A stretch of 64,000 nt of DNA from Silicimonas sp. (GCA_022819605.1 JAJEGW010000122.1:1-64000), one strand, 5' to 3'. Shown: positions 8,835 to 19,070, numbered from the stretch's first letter. A program made the numbers and translations. The notes: a model not told the origin generated them from the letters alone.

Positions 8835-9928
8835 CACGGTTCGCTGATAGTGCCGCCACAGACAGGCTTTGCTGCCCCCGTTGTTCCCGGAGCGGATGTC
8901 GGCAATCTCATGCGGACGCGTGCCGCGAGATAGGCGAATGCCTGCGCTTCCAGCATGTCGCCATCCATCCCGACTTTCTCTACCGGCAGGACAGGGCAAT
9001 CGAGCGCTTCAGATACCAGCGCCATGAGACCAGAGTTCTTGCGTCCCCCGCCCGACACGAGAACTCGCGTGGGCGCACTCGGGCAGTGAGTCAGTCCAAT
9101 GGCGATCGCCTGTGCCACACCGGCAGCGAGGGTTGCTGCTGCATCGTCGGGCGAGCACTCATCCACCTCCGAAAGCCATCCAGAAAACGCATTTCTGTCC
9201 AAAGACTTCGGAGGTCTTCTTGAGAAGAATCCCTGGTCTCCAATCAAGCGCTGAAGGATGTCCGCATTGACTCTGCCCTCCCGAGTCAATCGACCATCCT
9301 GATCCATTGGAACATTGAGCCGGGCTTGGCAGAGGTCGTTGATCGGCGCATTGCCCGGCCCAGTGTCAAATGCAAGGCAAGCTCCCGGAAACTCGGGGGA
9401 ATCCCGCGAAGGGTCCAGCCATGTGAGATTCGCAACGCCCCCGATGTTGAGGAAGACGACCGGCACGGAAAATCCAAGCATTCGGGCGAGCGCAAAGTGA
9501 TAGAACGGCGCCAGAGGTGCACCCTGCCCTCCCTGCCGCATGTCTTCCGAGCGGAAGTCCCAAACCACAGGCACACCGAGAGCGTGTGCCAGTGACCGGC
9601 CGTCGCCAATTTGACGCGTTCGTCCCTTTGCGGGAAGATGGAGTGTTGTCTGCCCGTGGAATCCGATCAGTTCGGCATCCTTGAACCGGGAAAGAAGCTC
9701 GACATGCGCAGCCTCGACCAAGGCGGCGGCAGCATCGACCTCGCTCCCGTCTTCATGCCCCAAGGCAGAACGCAGAATCTCCCGTTCGGCCGGGGCATAG
9801 GATCGATATCCCGTCCTTCCGATTTCCAGGACACGCGTCCCGTCGGTGCGGATCATTGCAGCATCCACGCCATCCAGCGATGTGCCCGACATCGTGCCAG
9901 CCACCCAAAGCGAGCCATCCTCAGCCAT
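8834..9928 (-). CDS. anmK: Anhydro-N-acetylmuramic acid kinase
   Basis: Cytoplasmic enzyme of murein recycling that hydrolyses and phosphorylates anhydroMurNAc to MurNAc-6-phosphate. The 364-residue length is normal. The N-terminal ATP-binding signature [14 protein letters not shown] is present near residue 11, [10 protein letters not shown] near 85, the [12 protein letters not shown] stretch near 165, and [11 protein letters not shown] near 195. A single-gene unit, divergent from tyrS with 71 bases between the starts. Confidence 0.95.
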   Translation of the reverse strand: MAEDGSLWVAGTMSGTSLDGVDAAMIRTDGTRVLEIGRTGYRSYAPAEREILRSALGHEDGSEVDAAAALVEAAHVELLSRFKDAELIGFHGQTTLHLPAKGRTRQIGDGRSLAHALGVPVVWDFRSEDMRQGGQGAPLAPFYHFALARMLGFSVPVVFLNIGGVANLTWLDPSRDSPEFPGACLAFDTGPGNAPINDLCQARLNVPMDQDGRLTREGRVNADILQRLIGDQGFFSRRPPKSLDRNAFSGWLSEVDECSPDDAAATLAAGVAQAIAIGLTHCPSAPTRVLVSGGGRKNSGLMALVSEALDCPVLPVEKVGMDGDMLEAQAFAYLAARVRMRLPTSAPGTTGAAKPVCGGTISEP

Positions 9929-9999
9929 GGCGTTTGCGTTGCCGTCGGGGCACGTATAGAAGTCGTCGCCGCATAGGCGTGAGAATATACGGAACGGCG

Positions 10000-11253
10000 A
10001 TGACCTATCACCCTAAATCGGAATTTCTTGCCACCGTGAAATCACGCGGATTTCTGGCCGATTGCACCGATCTTTCCGCGCTCGACGAACAGATGCGCAA
10101 AGGATCCGTCACGGGCTATATCGGTTTCGACCTGACGGCCACGTCGCTCCACATCGGGAATCTCGTTCAGATCATGCTCCTGCGGTGGATGCAGAAGACA
10201 GGCCACAGGCCGATCACGCTGATGGGCGGAGGCACGACCAAGGTCGGCGATCCTTCGGGCAAGGACGAGATGCGCAAAATGCTGCCCGTCGAGAAGATTC
10301 GGGAAAACGCCGAGGGCATTCGCAGGGTTTTCTTGCGGTACATTTCCTACGGCGACGGTCCCACGGATTCGCCGCTCGTGGACAACTCGGAATGGCTCGA
10401 CGGCCTGGGATACATCAGTTTCCTGAGAGACATCGGGAAGCACTTCACGATCAACCGGCTCCTGGCATTCGAAAGCGTGAAGTCTCGCCTTGATCGGGAG
10501 CAGGCGCTTTCCTTCATCGAATTCAACTACATGCTGCTTCAGGCTTACGACTTTCTCGAGTTGTACCGGCGCTTTGGATGCACGCTGCAGATGGGCGGTT
10601 CAGACCAGTGGGGCAATATCGTCTCGGGCACCGACCTGATCAGGCGTGTGGAAGGGGCCGACGCTTTCGGCCTCACGACTCCGCTCGTGACCCGTGCCGA
10701 CGGCCGAAAGATGGGCAAGTCCGCGGAGGGTGCCGTCTGGCTGAACGAGGAAATGATGTCGGGCTACGAGTTCTGGCAGTGGTGGCGGAACGTGCCAGAC
10801 GAAGATGTCGGAAAGTTCCTGAGGATGTTCACGGAACTGCCCGTCGACGAGTGCGAAAGGCTCGGAGCGCTCGGCGGCTCGGAAGTTAACGAGGCGAAGA
10901 TTCGGTTGGCAAACGAAGTGACCACGCTTTGCCGGGGATCCGATGCGGCTCGTGCAGCGGAGGAGACTGCGCGGGAAGTCTTCGAGAAGGGCGGCGTGGG
11001 TGATGACCTGCCCACGCTGGAACTGGCGCGCGAAGACGTTGGCGACGGAATTTCCGCCGCGCAGCTCATCGTGCGTTCAGGTCTCGCCAAATCCGGCAAG
11101 GAGGCCAAGCGACTCATCGCTGAGAACGGGGCACGGGTCGACGACAAGCCGCTGACCGATGCAGGACAGATGTTTGACTTTGCTGCACTGAGTTCACCCG
11201 TCAAACTCTCGGCTGGAAAAAAGCGACACGCTCTCGTCAAGCTTCAGGAATAG
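10000..11253 (+). CDS. tyrS: Tyrosyl-tRNA synthetase
   Basis: Class I aminoacyl-tRNA synthetase of 417 residues that charges tRNA-Tyr. LHIGN near residue 45 is the HIGH motif and KMGKS near 230 is the KMSKS motif. The tyrosine pocket can be followed in [10 protein letters not shown] and [15 protein letters not shown]-terminal S4 RNA-binding domain begins at [20 protein letters not shown]. The ATG at 10000 matches the family N-terminus ([10 protein letters not shown]); the open frame extends further upstream without homology. Confidence 0.97.
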   Translation: MTYHPKSEFLATVKSRGFLADCTDLSALDEQMRKGSVTGYIGFDLTATSLHIGNLVQIMLLRWMQKTGHRPITLMGGGTTKVGDPSGKDEMRKMLPVEKIRENAEGIRRVFLRYISYGDGPTDSPLVDNSEWLDGLGYISFLRDIGKHFTINRLLAFESVKSRLDREQALSFIEFNYMLLQAYDFLELYRRFGCTLQMGGSDQWGNIVSGTDLIRRVEGADAFGLTTPLVTRADGRKMGKSAEGAVWLNEEMMSGYEFWQWWRNVPDEDVGKFLRMFTELPVDECERLGALGGSEVNEAKIRLANEVTTLCRGSDAARAAEETAREVFEKGGVGDDLPTLELAREDVGDGISAAQLIVRSGLAKSGKEAKRLIAENGARVDDKPLTDAGQMFDFAALSSPVKLSAGKKRHALVKLQE

Positions 11254-11778
11254 GTCCTGCATCCGGGCGGGCGCCACTGCGCCGCACTTTTCAGGAAGGG
11301 GGGGGTAGCTCGGCGGATTGCGGAGGAACCGGAGCGGTTCCGGCGAAATGGCAAACAGTTGCGTCAAATTGTTCACGCCCTTCGGCGCCCGCTCTTCGAG
11401 ACTTGTGTAGTTTTGCCCTGTGGTCATTGACTTGCAATTGCCAAAATCCGCGAATGGGACTGGACAGACGCATTGGACCATCTTCGACCGGCAATGCTAG
11501 CCAGGCATTCCATGCCTTGATCGGGTTCATCCCCCTTCCCACCTGTCAAGAAAGGCGTGGCCGGCCACAGGCACAGCGCTGGTCGGTTCCAGGAATTGCC
11601 GTGACCCTCCGTATCCGGAGATCACGCCCGGCTCGCTGGTCGACAGCACGGACGGGCGTTCGCCGAAGATTCCCTTGCAGGCGTCCTGAGAGTAGCCATT
11701 GATCCGCGGTTGTCCACATCAGCAAGAGTGGCCCAAGCGGACCATGGGGCGCTTTCGAGCGGCAGCGCCAGAAAGGAG
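11254..11778. other. Intergenic region without a recognisable gene
   Basis: About 525 bases between tyrS and the DUF805 gene. Open frames here are short, arginine-rich and overlap in several frames, as expected of GC-rich non-coding DNA. A small stem GGCGC-CACT-GCGCC near 11270 followed by ACTTTTC could end tyrS transcription. I see no tRNA, repeat or protein motif. Confidence 0.5.
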
Positions 11779-12189
11779 TCACCCAGAACCTGGCATGGCC
11801 TCCCCGTCGTCCCGGCGCAGTGGGTCGGGACCGAAGCGGTTAGCACCATCAGTGCCGCGCCTGCATGCGAAAACCAGAAAGATGAGGAACCCGATTATCG
11901 GGATCAGAGAAATCAGAATCCACCATCCGGAACGGTCGATATCATGCAGGCGGCGTACCGCGACGGAAATCGTGGGCAGAACGAGAGCGAGGCCAACGAG
12001 GATCTGAATCGGGCCATCACCTTCGATGCCGGACGTCAGACCCAGCAGATTGTCCAAGATCGCGGCGGCCACGGAACTCAGCCCGGCGAACAAGACGAAC
12101 CACCAATATTCAGAGCGCTGGGCGCGGCCGGAAAACGTGACGTAGTTGGACAGGCATTTTTGCACGGCGACGGCGAAGGGCATCTGCAT
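11779..12189 (-). CDS. DUF805 inner-membrane protein
   Basis: A 136-residue membrane protein of the DUF805 family, whose function is not established. The family pattern is clear: FSGRAQRSEYWWFVLF near residue 19, VAVRRLHDIDRSGWW near 77, and a last hydrophobic segment ILISLIPIIGFLIFLVF. Four hydrophobic segments are expected. AAGGAA lies nine bases before the ATG at 12189. The C-terminal tail NRFGPDPL is typical. It stands alone, divergent from the sufT side. Confidence 0.9.
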   Translation of the reverse strand: MQMPFAVAVQKCLSNYVTFSGRAQRSEYWWFVLFAGLSSVAAAILDNLLGLTSGIEGDGPIQILVGLALVLPTISVAVRRLHDIDRSGWWILISLIPIIGFLIFLVFACRRGTDGANRFGPDPLRRDDGEAMPGSG

Positions 12190-12337
12190 GGTGCGTGTTC
12201 CTTATGTCTGAGCGCACAATCGCATCACATCGCATTGCCGGGAAGTCAAGCGCTGGCAGGCGAAACAAGAGCGCGGGCAAGGCACTCTCGTTCCGGAGGG
12301 ACGCCGACGGGAATTCGGCTCTTCGGGTCGTCTCGGA

Positions 12338-12562
12338 GCATCCGAGTATGTTCCCGATCCACATGCCGGTCGTGCCGTCGAAACCGTTGCTCGGGCAGGG
12401 AACATGACGGCACTCGCCACCGTCGTCGGGATGAGCCGCGTCGGCTCGAACAAGGCCCTGCCGGGAGAAGGGCATCCCGCGCTCGTCACCGTCCTGAAGG
12501 TTGCCAGGATCCTCGATCTCAACGTTGCGTTCGGGCCGCCGGCGACCAAATTGACTGGGTGA
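12338..12562 (+). pseudogene. Remnant of an addiction-module antitoxin (HTH, HigA-like COG3636 type)
   Basis: The readable end is about 70 codons with no convincing start; an internal ATG at 12404 gives 52 residues. The pieces GNMTALATVVGMSRVGSN, KALPGEGHPALVTVLKV and LDLNVAFG line up with the C-terminal helix-turn-helix of the probable addiction module antidote family, whose usual pattern is ARARGMSQIA, LYKALS..GNP..ATVLKV and LGL. Upstream the frame loses similarity and no RelE- or HigB-like toxin partner is visible. I read it as a decayed fragment. The family assignment is from memory of the pattern. Confidence 0.55.
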
Positions 12563-12726
12563 ACATGACCGTGGAACTGACGGTCCTTGATCCGGCAGAA
12601 TCCTCTCCCGCATGCATCGCCATCGATCATGCACGCGCTCGCAGGCGTGACTTCAGTTTGCCGTCACGTACTTCACGCACGAAGGCGAGTTGGCAGGCGT
12701 CTTTACTGACAGGCGCTAATTCCTTA

Positions 12727-12732
12727 TATAAT
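12727..12732 (+). promoter_or_regulatory. Consensus -10 box upstream of sufT
   Basis: TATAAT lies 33 bases before the sufT ATG. Upstream, CTGACA at 12706-12711 (15-base spacing) or TTTACT at 12702-12707 (19-base spacing) are the only -35 candidates and neither is ideal. It would drive sufT-sufA. Confidence 0.5.
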
Positions 12733-12765
12733 CACTCAGTCAATTGGGGCAGCAGTGAGGCAGCC

Positions 12766-13131
12766 ATGACAGTTGAGCCGACCGAACAGCTTGAGGGTAC
12801 GCCGCTGATTGCGCCCTCGTCCACTGACCATCCGCTCTACGATTCGATCGTGACGGCATGCCGGTCTGTGTACGATCCGGAAATTCCGGTGAACATCTAT
12901 GATCTTGGCTTGATTTACACGATCGACATTTCTGACGACGGAGCCGTAACGGTCCTGATGAGCCTGACCGCGCCGGGATGTCCGGTTGCCGGAGAGATGC
13001 CAGGATGGGTTGCCGAGGCCGTCGAGCCCCTGCCCGGCGTCAGGCAGGTCGATGTGACTCTCACGTGGGATCCGCCCTGGGGCATGGAAATGATGTCCGA
13101 CGAAGCTCGGCTCGAGCTGGGATTCATGTGA
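12766..13131 (+). CDS. sufT: SufT, MIP18/DUF59-family Fe-S assembly factor
   Basis: A 121-residue protein of the MIP18 (DUF59) family, which assists iron-sulfur cluster maturation. Family signatures are SVYDPEIPVNIYDLGLIY near residue 32, LTAPGCPVAGEMP near 65 with the conserved Cys, and LTWDPPWGMEMMSDEARLEL at the end. The stop overlaps the sufA start as TGATG, so the two genes are coupled. The core suf operon is not in this window. Confidence 0.93.
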   Translation: MTVEPTEQLEGTPLIAPSSTDHPLYDSIVTACRSVYDPEIPVNIYDLGLIYTIDISDDGAVTVLMSLTAPGCPVAGEMPGWVAEAVEPLPGVRQVDVTLTWDPPWGMEMMSDEARLELGFM

Positions 13132-13520
13132 TGTTCGGAGTTCCTGGAAAAGCGGCCGTGACAATGACCTCGGCGGCAGTTGGCCAGATCACGAAGCTCA
13201 TGGAACGCGATGGCCGCGCCGGACTTCGAATTGGCGTGAAGAAGGGCGGCTGCGCGGGCATGGAATACACCATGGACTATGCTGATGACGTGGATCCGCT
13301 GGACGAATTGGTCGAGCAGGATGGTGCTCGCGTCATGATTGCACCGATGGCGCAGATGTTCCTCTTCGGGACTGAGATCGACTACGAAAATTCGCTGCTC
13401 GAGTCGGGTTTCAAATTCAGAAATCCGAACGTTGAAGACGCCTGCGGCTGCGGCGAATCCATCAAGTTCAAAGACATCGACCAGCTATCGGCCGAACGGG
13501 AAACCGGGTCGAAGGAGTGA
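13131..13520 (+). CDS. sufA: SufA/IscA-type iron-sulfur cluster carrier
   Basis: A-type carrier of 129 residues that accepts Fe-S clusters and hands them to apoproteins. The three conserved cysteines are present: one in [10 protein letters not shown] near residue 41 and two in CGCGES near 106. The HesB/IscA fold elements [10 protein letters not shown] and [13 protein letters not shown] are normal. It starts within the sufT stop codon (TGATG), consistent with one transcript. Confidence 0.94.
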   Translation: MFGVPGKAAVTMTSAAVGQITKLMERDGRAGLRIGVKKGGCAGMEYTMDYADDVDPLDELVEQDGARVMIAPMAQMFLFGTEIDYENSLLESGFKFRNPNVEDACGCGESIKFKDIDQLSAERETGSKE

Positions 13521-13557
13521 GTCATCATCTCATGACTTTCGCGAAGATCGGCGTTGC

Positions 13558-14304
13558 ATGATGCGTAGATTGGCGGCCGGCAACTGGAAGATGAACGGAA
13601 CGGCGGAGAGTTTGGGCGAAGCCCAGGCCCTCGCCTCCGATTTTCCATCTCCGGACTGCGAAATCCTGATCTGCCCGCCAGCGACGCTGTTGTCTCGTAT
13701 GGCTGGAACTGCGGCAGGGACCGCTATCGCTGTTGGTGGCCAGGACTGTCACGTGAATCCATCGGGCGCGCATACCGGTGACATCTCGGCCAAAATGATC
13801 GCCGACGCTGGCGGCACCTACGTCATCGTCGGCCATTCCGAACGGCGTTCCGACCATGGTGAATCCAATGCCGAGATTCGCGCAAAGGCAATGGCGACCT
13901 GGTCTGCCGGACTTGCGGCGATCGTTTGCGTCGGCGAGACCCAGCAGGAACGAGAGGACGGTCGAACGATTGAGGTTGTGCGCGGCCAGCTCGAAGAGTC
14001 GGTGCCCGATGGCGCTACCAGACAGAGCACGGTCGTGGCCTACGAGCCGGTTTGGGCGATCGGAACCGGCAAGGTGCCCACGCTTGCAGAAATTGCGGAA
14101 GTGCATGCGGACATTCGCAAGGAACTGACCGCCCGCTTCGGCGCTGAAGCGCAAGAATTCCGGTTGCTCTACGGAGGCTCGGTGAAGCCGTCGAACGCGC
14201 AGGAGATATTCGGTGTCCCGAACGTGGATGGTGCTCTTGTGGGCGGTGCGTCTCTGAAGGCGGATGACTTCGGCATGATCGTCGCAGAGTTGGAACGGGC
14301 GTAG
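13558..14304 (+). CDS. tpiA: Triosephosphate isomerase
   Basis: Glycolytic and gluconeogenic enzyme interconverting dihydroxyacetone phosphate and glyceraldehyde 3-phosphate. The product has 248 residues. Catalytic groups are visible: Asn and Lys in AGNWKMNG near residue 8, His in IVGHSERR near 95, and Glu in [11 protein letters not shown] near 164, followed by the flexible loop and [12 protein letters not shown]. Two adjacent ATG codons (13558 and 13561) can start the gene. It follows sufA by 37 bases and may be co-transcribed, though no functional link is needed. Confidence 0.97.
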   Translation: MMRRLAAGNWKMNGTAESLGEAQALASDFPSPDCEILICPPATLLSRMAGTAAGTAIAVGGQDCHVNPSGAHTGDISAKMIADAGGTYVIVGHSERRSDHGESNAEIRAKAMATWSAGLAAIVCVGETQQEREDGRTIEVVRGQLEESVPDGATRQSTVVAYEPVWAIGTGKVPTLAEIAEVHADIRKELTARFGAEAQEFRLLYGGSVKPSNAQEIFGVPNVDGALVGGASLKADDFGMIVAELERA

Positions 14305-14378
14305 CGTCCTTTCTGGCGAAAGTCTGCAATCCTGCAGCGACAGATTCGGATGGCGGACGTGAAATGTCCGTGTGGCTA

Positions 14379-14981
14379 CTACGCCTCGCGCGATTCCAGA
14401 TGCGCCGCCAGATGATCCAACCGATCTTGGCCCCAGAAACGTTTGTCATCGTCAGTTATGAAGAACGGTGCGCCGAAGGCGCCGGCGTTCACAGCATCCT
14501 CAAGGTTCGCTTCATATGTCTCCGCACCAGAAAGGAGTCCACTGTCGGCAAGCGCGGGATCGAAACCGGCGGCCTCGAGGCAGGACTTGATCACGGAATC
14601 TTCGGCAATGTCCTTTTCTTCCGCCCAGCAGGCCCGGGTAATTCCCGCAACAAGTGCTGCCAAGTCGCCGCTGCCGTCCTTCTGCGCCGCAATTACCGCG
14701 TAGGATGCTGGTGCAGGATTGGTCGGCCAGTGAGCCGGATGCGGGTTGATCGACATTCTAGCAATCTTCGCGTTCCGCTCGATCTCGATCAGTCGATATT
14801 CCTGGCGAGATATGTGTCGCTGCGCAGGCGGGACGCCGCCTGTACGCGCGAACAGCGCCATCAGGTCCAGCGGTTTGTAAGTCATCGTCGCCCCGTACTT
14901 GGACGCAATCTCGCCGGGGCGCGTGCCGGCCAAGTAGCAGTTGGGTGAGAACACCCCGAGATAGTAATCGATATGCGCCAT
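14379..14981 (-). CDS. DsbA-fold protein, 2-hydroxychromene-2-carboxylate isomerase-like
   Basis: A 200-residue thioredoxin-fold protein of the GST-kappa/HCCA isomerase branch of the DsbA superfamily. Near the N-terminus DYYLGVFSPNCYLAG has a single cysteine rather than the CxxC of oxidoreductases, and the C-terminal FGAPFFITDDDKRFWGQDRLDHL is the family hallmark. These proteins bind glutathione, but the substrate here is unknown. The ATG at 14981 follows GGGAGAGAG; the longer upstream frame lacks homology. Convergent with tpiA and divergent from prs. Confidence 0.88.
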   Translation of the reverse strand: MAHIDYYLGVFSPNCYLAGTRPGEIASKYGATMTYKPLDLMALFARTGGVPPAQRHISRQEYRLIEIERNAKIARMSINPHPAHWPTNPAPASYAVIAAQKDGSGDLAALVAGITRACWAEEKDIAEDSVIKSCLEAAGFDPALADSGLLSGAETYEANLEDAVNAGAFGAPFFITDDDKRFWGQDRLDHLAAHLESREA

Positions 14982-15086
14982 TTTCGTCTCTCTCCCACAA
15001 GTCAGTTTGCCTGACCGTACGCCCGTGCTAAGCGGTGTCAACTTTTGATTCGGCCGTGCGCACAGGCTAGAAGGACGCCATTGCCA

Positions 15087-16121
15087 ATGCCCCAGATTGA
15101 AGGCCCAAAGATACTCGCCGGAAATTCAAACCCCTCCATGGCATCGGCTGTCTGCCGTCGGATGTCCATGCATTTCGGAACAAGTGTCGAACTGGTTAAG
15201 TCACGGGTCGAGCGCTTCAACGATGGGGAAATTTTCGTGGAAGTGTTCGAGAACGTTCGAGGCGAAGAGACTTTCATACTTCAGTCAACGTCAAACCCGG
15301 CCAACGACAACTTGATGGAATTGCTGATAATGGCAGACGCCCTTCGGCGCTCGTCCGCCCAGCGTGTGACTGCCGTCGTTCCGTATTTCGGCTATGCGCG
15401 CCAGGACCGGCGAACAAGAGCTCGCGTCCCCATCTCGGCGAAGCTGGTCGCGAACATGATCGTAAGTGCTGGCATCGAACGTGTCTTGACCATGGATTTG
15501 CATGCGGCGCAGATCCAGGGCTTTTTCGACGTGCCTGTCGACAACCTATACGCCTCTCCAATCTTTGCGCTCGACATCAAGCATGCGTTCAAAGAGAGGC
15601 TGGACCAGATTACCGTGGTGTCGCCGGATGTCGGGGGCGTCGCGCGGGCACGCGAACTGGCCCAACGCATCGGAGCCCCGCTGTCAATCGTCGACAAGAG
15701 ACGCGAGAGTCCGGGTGAAGTGGCGGAAATTACCGTGATCGGGGAATTGAAGGATCGGGTCTGTATCGTCGTTGACGATATCGTCGATACCGCGGGCACC
15801 TTGTGCAAGGGGGCCGAAACGCTGATTACCGAAGGTGCGAAGGAGGTTCACGCCTACATCACGCACGGCGTTCTCTCGGGACCCGCAATAGAGCGTGTTT
15901 CCGGATCCGTGATGAAGAGCCTCGCGGTCACTGACACGATCGAGCCCACCGAGGAAACGAAAGAGGCGAAGAACATTCGGGTCATTCCAACTGCGCCGGT
16001 GTTTGCTCAGGCAATCCAGAACATCTGGCAGGGTACCAGTGTATCGAGCCTCTTCAGCGCCACGATGCTGGAGTCGATCTATGACGGAATGTACTCTAGC
16101 CTCGATCTCCAATTCGACTGA
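15087..16121 (+). CDS. prs: Ribose-phosphate pyrophosphokinase (PRPP synthase)
   Basis: Makes PRPP from ribose 5-phosphate and ATP for nucleotide, histidine and tryptophan synthesis. The protein has 344 residues, a little longer than the E. coli enzyme, which is common in alphaproteobacteria. Motifs: FNDGEIFVEVFENVRGEE near residue 45, YFGYARQDRRTRARVPISA near 110, TMDLHAAQIQGFFDVPVDN near 140 and the PRPP-binding loop VVDDIVDTAGTL near 235. The start at 15087 is preceded by AGAAGGA; an upstream in-frame start at 15045 adds residues without homology. Confidence 0.96.
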   Translation: MPQIEGPKILAGNSNPSMASAVCRRMSMHFGTSVELVKSRVERFNDGEIFVEVFENVRGEETFILQSTSNPANDNLMELLIMADALRRSSAQRVTAVVPYFGYARQDRRTRARVPISAKLVANMIVSAGIERVLTMDLHAAQIQGFFDVPVDNLYASPIFALDIKHAFKERLDQITVVSPDVGGVARARELAQRIGAPLSIVDKRRESPGEVAEITVIGELKDRVCIVVDDIVDTAGTLCKGAETLITEGAKEVHAYITHGVLSGPAIERVSGSVMKSLAVTDTIEPTEETKEAKNIRVIPTAPVFAQAIQNIWQGTSVSSLFSATMLESIYDGMYSSLDLQFD

Positions 16122-16267
16122 ACAATGTGAAGGATTGCCTGCTTGGCAAAGGGATTTCGCGGCATGATCGGTCGTTTCCGGTGTACCGGTTGCATACGTT
16201 AGTGTCAGCTAAGTTGATGTCGCCACTGTTGCGAATCGTGATGCCGGAACGCCGCAGCCGCCCTTAA

Positions 16268-16510
16268 CGGTCGCCACCGCATCTGCTGATCCACCCGCGT
16301 GTCGGACAGGGCTTCGAACTCGCGAACGCACGCACGATTTTCCGCAAGCTCGTCAACGCCAGAGCGGCCGTCAGGATCACCGAAGACAAGATCGTCGTCA
16401 CCCTGGGACGGCGCGCCAACAACCCGCTCCTGTTCGCGGCACGCTACGGGGAGATCGCCCAGCAAATCCCGTGGTTCGGAAACCGGATCCTCAGGATACG
16501 CTTTTCTTGA
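16268..16510 (+). pseudogene. Possible transposase C-terminal remnant
   Basis: After an in-frame TAA at 16265 an 80-codon frame with no start runs to a TGA at 16508. It encodes sequence that looks protein-like: NARTIFRKLVNARAAVRITED, KIVVTLGRRANNPLLFAARYG, IPWFGNRILRIRFS. The arrangement of a basic strand, an RR.NNPLL motif and a closing PW.G...LR.RF strand resembles the ends of some DDE transposases. The assignment is weak and no terminal repeats are visible. The rest of 16,122-16,827 shows no gene. Confidence 0.35.
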
Positions 16511-16827
16511 AAGCCAAGTGCACACATTATTCCGTTGAGTTGGTAATCGAGCCTAGGTGACCCGTTGCCTTCGGCTGCGCGGCACTGATTCTGTCAAAGG
16601 CGGGGAGATTCCGCCCCTCTGTCGTTCCGCTATTGTCCGACCACATGACCTAGATCCCGCTTCCCTTCTGTTCGAGAGTCCCGGATTCACGCCGGACACC
16701 AGTCAGGAACTGACCCGGGACCACCAATGAGCGCATTCGTGATGGACGTCCGCTTGCCGCAGATCGGCATCCGATGTGGCGGCAGCAGCCCTTGCAGGAG
16801 AGTCAATGGCAGGATACGCCCCGACGC

Positions 16828-17763
16828 ATGCGCATCATTCGCGACACCACGTACGTGCAACCGCAGGATCGGGGAGCCACTGCCGCGATAGGCAATTTCG
16901 ATGGTGTCCATGTTGGCCATCAGGCTGTCCTTGGCGTTGCGGCAAGGGCAGCAGACGCGCCGCTTGGCGTTCTCACTTTCGAGCCGCATCCCAGGGAGTA
17001 TTTCGCGCCTTCCGCCCCGCCTTTCCGGCTCATGAACGCTGCGGCGAGGGCGCATCGCCTGCAGAGTCTTGGCGTCGAGCTCCTCTACGAGATGTCGTTC
17101 AACGACCGCATTGCCTCCCTGAGCCCGCAGGCCTTTTCCAAGGACGTCATCCACGACGGCCTTGGTCTCGTTCACGTCACCGTTGGTGCCGACTTCTGTT
17201 TCGGGAAGGGTCGGGCCGGCAGCGCGAAGACTCTGCAAGCACACGGCAAGGAAATGGGATTTGGCGTCACGATCGCCGAACTGGTTGCCGAGAACGGAGA
17301 CGAAGTCTCTTCGACCCGGATTCGAAAAGCCCTAAGTGACGGCAAGCCTGAAGACGCAGCCACCATGCTGGGGCACTTGCACCGGATCGAAGGTGAAGTG
17401 CTTCGCGGAGACCAGCGCGGGCGTGAACTGGGTTACCCGACGGCGAACATCGCGATGGACGGGCTGCATCCTCCCAAATTTGGAGTCTACGCGGTAAGGG
17501 TCGATGTCCTCGACGGCTCCGCAAAGGGCAGCTACGAGGGTGTCGCGTCTCTGGGTGTCCGACCGATGTTTGGCGAGAATGCGCCAAATCTTGAGGCACA
17601 TCTCTTTGATTTCTCCGGAGATCTCTACGGCATCAGCTTGAGCATCGCTCTCGTGTCCTACTTGCGCCCCGAAATGAGATTCGAATGCGTAGATGCACTT
17701 GTCGCCGCAATGGATGATGACAGCGCAAAGGCGCGCTCCGTGCTGGCTGGCACAAATGAATGA
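16828..17763 (+). CDS. ribF: RibF, bifunctional riboflavin kinase / FAD synthetase
   Basis: Converts riboflavin to FMN and then FAD. The N-terminal FAD-synthetase half has the nucleotidyl-transferase motif [15 protein letters not shown] near residue 20, [13 protein letters not shown] near 48 and [10 protein letters not shown] near 160. The C-terminal flavokinase half has [17 protein letters not shown] near 193 and [12 protein letters not shown] with [14 protein letters not shown]. Total length 311 residues, normal. The last eight bases overlap the next gene, suggesting co-transcription. Confidence 0.96.
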   Translation: MRIIRDTTYVQPQDRGATAAIGNFDGVHVGHQAVLGVAARAADAPLGVLTFEPHPREYFAPSAPPFRLMNAAARAHRLQSLGVELLYEMSFNDRIASLSPQAFSKDVIHDGLGLVHVTVGADFCFGKGRAGSAKTLQAHGKEMGFGVTIAELVAENGDEVSSTRIRKALSDGKPEDAATMLGHLHRIEGEVLRGDQRGRELGYPTANIAMDGLHPPKFGVYAVRVDVLDGSAKGSYEGVASLGVRPMFGENAPNLEAHLFDFSGDLYGISLSIALVSYLRPEMRFECVDALVAAMDDDSAKARSVLAGTNE

Positions 17764-18271
17764 AACGATCCATGCCCGGCCCAGTGTCGAATCTGCCGCG
17801 AGCGAACCGGACCCGATAGACCGCGACGGGCTGCGCGACCGCTTCTGGGAGCGCGTTCCTCTCGAAGGTCTGAGCCAGAAGGAATGGGAAGCGCTCTGCG
17901 ACGGCTGCGGACGCTGTTGCCTCAACAAGCTTGAGGATGAGGACTCCGGCGAGATTGCCTATACGCGTATTGCATGCCGCCTCCTCGATGATGAGGCTTG
18001 CAGGTGTTCCCAATACGACATCCGCAAGCAACTGGTTCCGGATTGCGTCGTCCTGACGCCTTCGAATATATCAGAGGTTGCGCATTGGATGCCGCGCACA
18101 TGCGCATACAGGTTGATCTGGGAAGGCAAGTCGCTGTTCGACTGGCACCCTCTGATTTCAGGCACGCCGGAAACCGTGCATGAATCAGGCATTTCGGTTC
18201 GGGGCTGGACCGTGCCTGAGTGGGAAGTCGGACCAGAGGACTGGGAAGAGCATATCATCGACGACGCGTGA
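17756..18271 (+). CDS. YcgN-family cysteine-cluster protein (UPF0260)
   Basis: A 171-residue protein of the YcgN/UPF0260 family, related to the YkgJ zinc or iron cysteine-cluster proteins; its function is unknown. Cysteine groups are LCDGCGRCC near residue 49, IACRLLD and EACRCSQY near 78-86, and VPDCVVLTP near 99, followed by the family block [11 protein letters not shown] and [15 protein letters not shown]. The ATG at 17756 overlaps the ribF stop. Confidence 0.93.
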   Translation: MNETIHARPSVESAASEPDPIDRDGLRDRFWERVPLEGLSQKEWEALCDGCGRCCLNKLEDEDSGEIAYTRIACRLLDDEACRCSQYDIRKQLVPDCVVLTPSNISEVAHWMPRTCAYRLIWEGKSLFDWHPLISGTPETVHESGISVRGWTVPEWEVGPEDWEEHIIDDA

Positions 18272-18313
18272 CAGTTGTGGATTCGGTGCCGTTAACTCGC
18301 TAACATTTTCTGC

Positions 18314-18835
18314 ATGCGATTCATTGTCCCACTTGCAGCGCTCGCCGCCCTCGCAGGCTGCGCCTCTCTTTCCGAGTCCGAATGTCGTCAAGGTGCCTGG
18401 CGGGACATTGGCCTTGCGGACGGTGCGCGCGGGAAACAGTCGAGCTACATCATGGAGCACTTCAAGGCTTGCGGTGAATTCGGCATCACCCCGGATGCAG
18501 GGGAATGGCATCGAGGTCGCGAAGCCGGGCTGGAACAATACTGCACCGCCGCCAATGCATATTATGTCGGCTCTACCGGCACTCGCCTCTCGCCCGTTTG
18601 TCACGGAGAAGACTTAAGCGCCCTGCAAGCCGCCAACCTGCGCGGTTTGCATTGGCACGAAATTGGACGAGAAATCGATCAGGCCAGGCAGGAGATTCGT
18701 GACATCAATACGCGACTGGCGGAGCTTTCGTCCGACAGCACCGAACGGACATCGCTGATGTTGCGGCGAGGCTTCCTCCGTCTCGAAATCTTGAATCTTC
18801 AGACGCAAAGAACGCACTATCGCCATCATTTTTGA
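18314..18835 (+). CDS. DUF2799 lipoprotein
   Basis: A 173-residue predicted lipoprotein. The N-terminus is a short lipoprotein signal ending in the lipobox LAGC near residue 15. The mature part begins with SESECRQGAWRDIGLADGARG, the DUF2799 hallmark, and contains a heptad-like helical C-terminus (EIGREIDQARQEIRDINTRLAEL). Function unknown; the family is periplasmic. It ends seven bases from the oppositely oriented tRNA-Leu gene. Confidence 0.9.
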   Translation: MRFIVPLAALAALAGCASLSESECRQGAWRDIGLADGARGKQSSYIMEHFKACGEFGITPDAGEWHRGREAGLEQYCTAANAYYVGSTGTRLSPVCHGEDLSALQAANLRGLHWHEIGREIDQARQEIRDINTRLAELSSDSTERTSLMLRRGFLRLEILNLQTQRTHYRHHF

Positions 18836-18842
18836 CGCTGTT

Positions 18843-18928
18843 TGGTGCGGGCGACCGGACTTGAACCGGCACGGGCACTTGCCCCAGAGATTTTAAGTCT
18901 CATGCGTCTACCATTCCGCCACGCCCGC
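18843..18928 (-). tRNA. tRNA-Leu (anticodon TAA)
   Basis: An 86-base class II tRNA read on the minus strand. The acceptor arms GCGGGCG and CGCCCGC pair perfectly, the anticodon loop CTTAAAA gives TAA, the long variable arm typical of Leu is present, the T-arm GCCGGTTCAAGTCCGGT is canonical and CCA is encoded. Confidence 0.95.
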
Positions 18929-19070
18929 TCGCACCGTGCTTAGGCGCGCCACGCGCCCGGAGCAAGACCCAAGAATGGAAGCTGGAAGCGAGCAGCATGT
19001 CCAGAAACGGCCACCATTTGCCAGTCTTGCCGTGTCGGCGGGAGCGGTTTCCACCTTTTCCAGACCAGGA

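Noticed and set aside
11710-12765. Upstream extension of the sufT reading frame by about 350 codons
   Set aside because: The extension is arginine-rich, overlaps the DUF805 gene on the opposite strand and has no homology; sufT starts at 12766.
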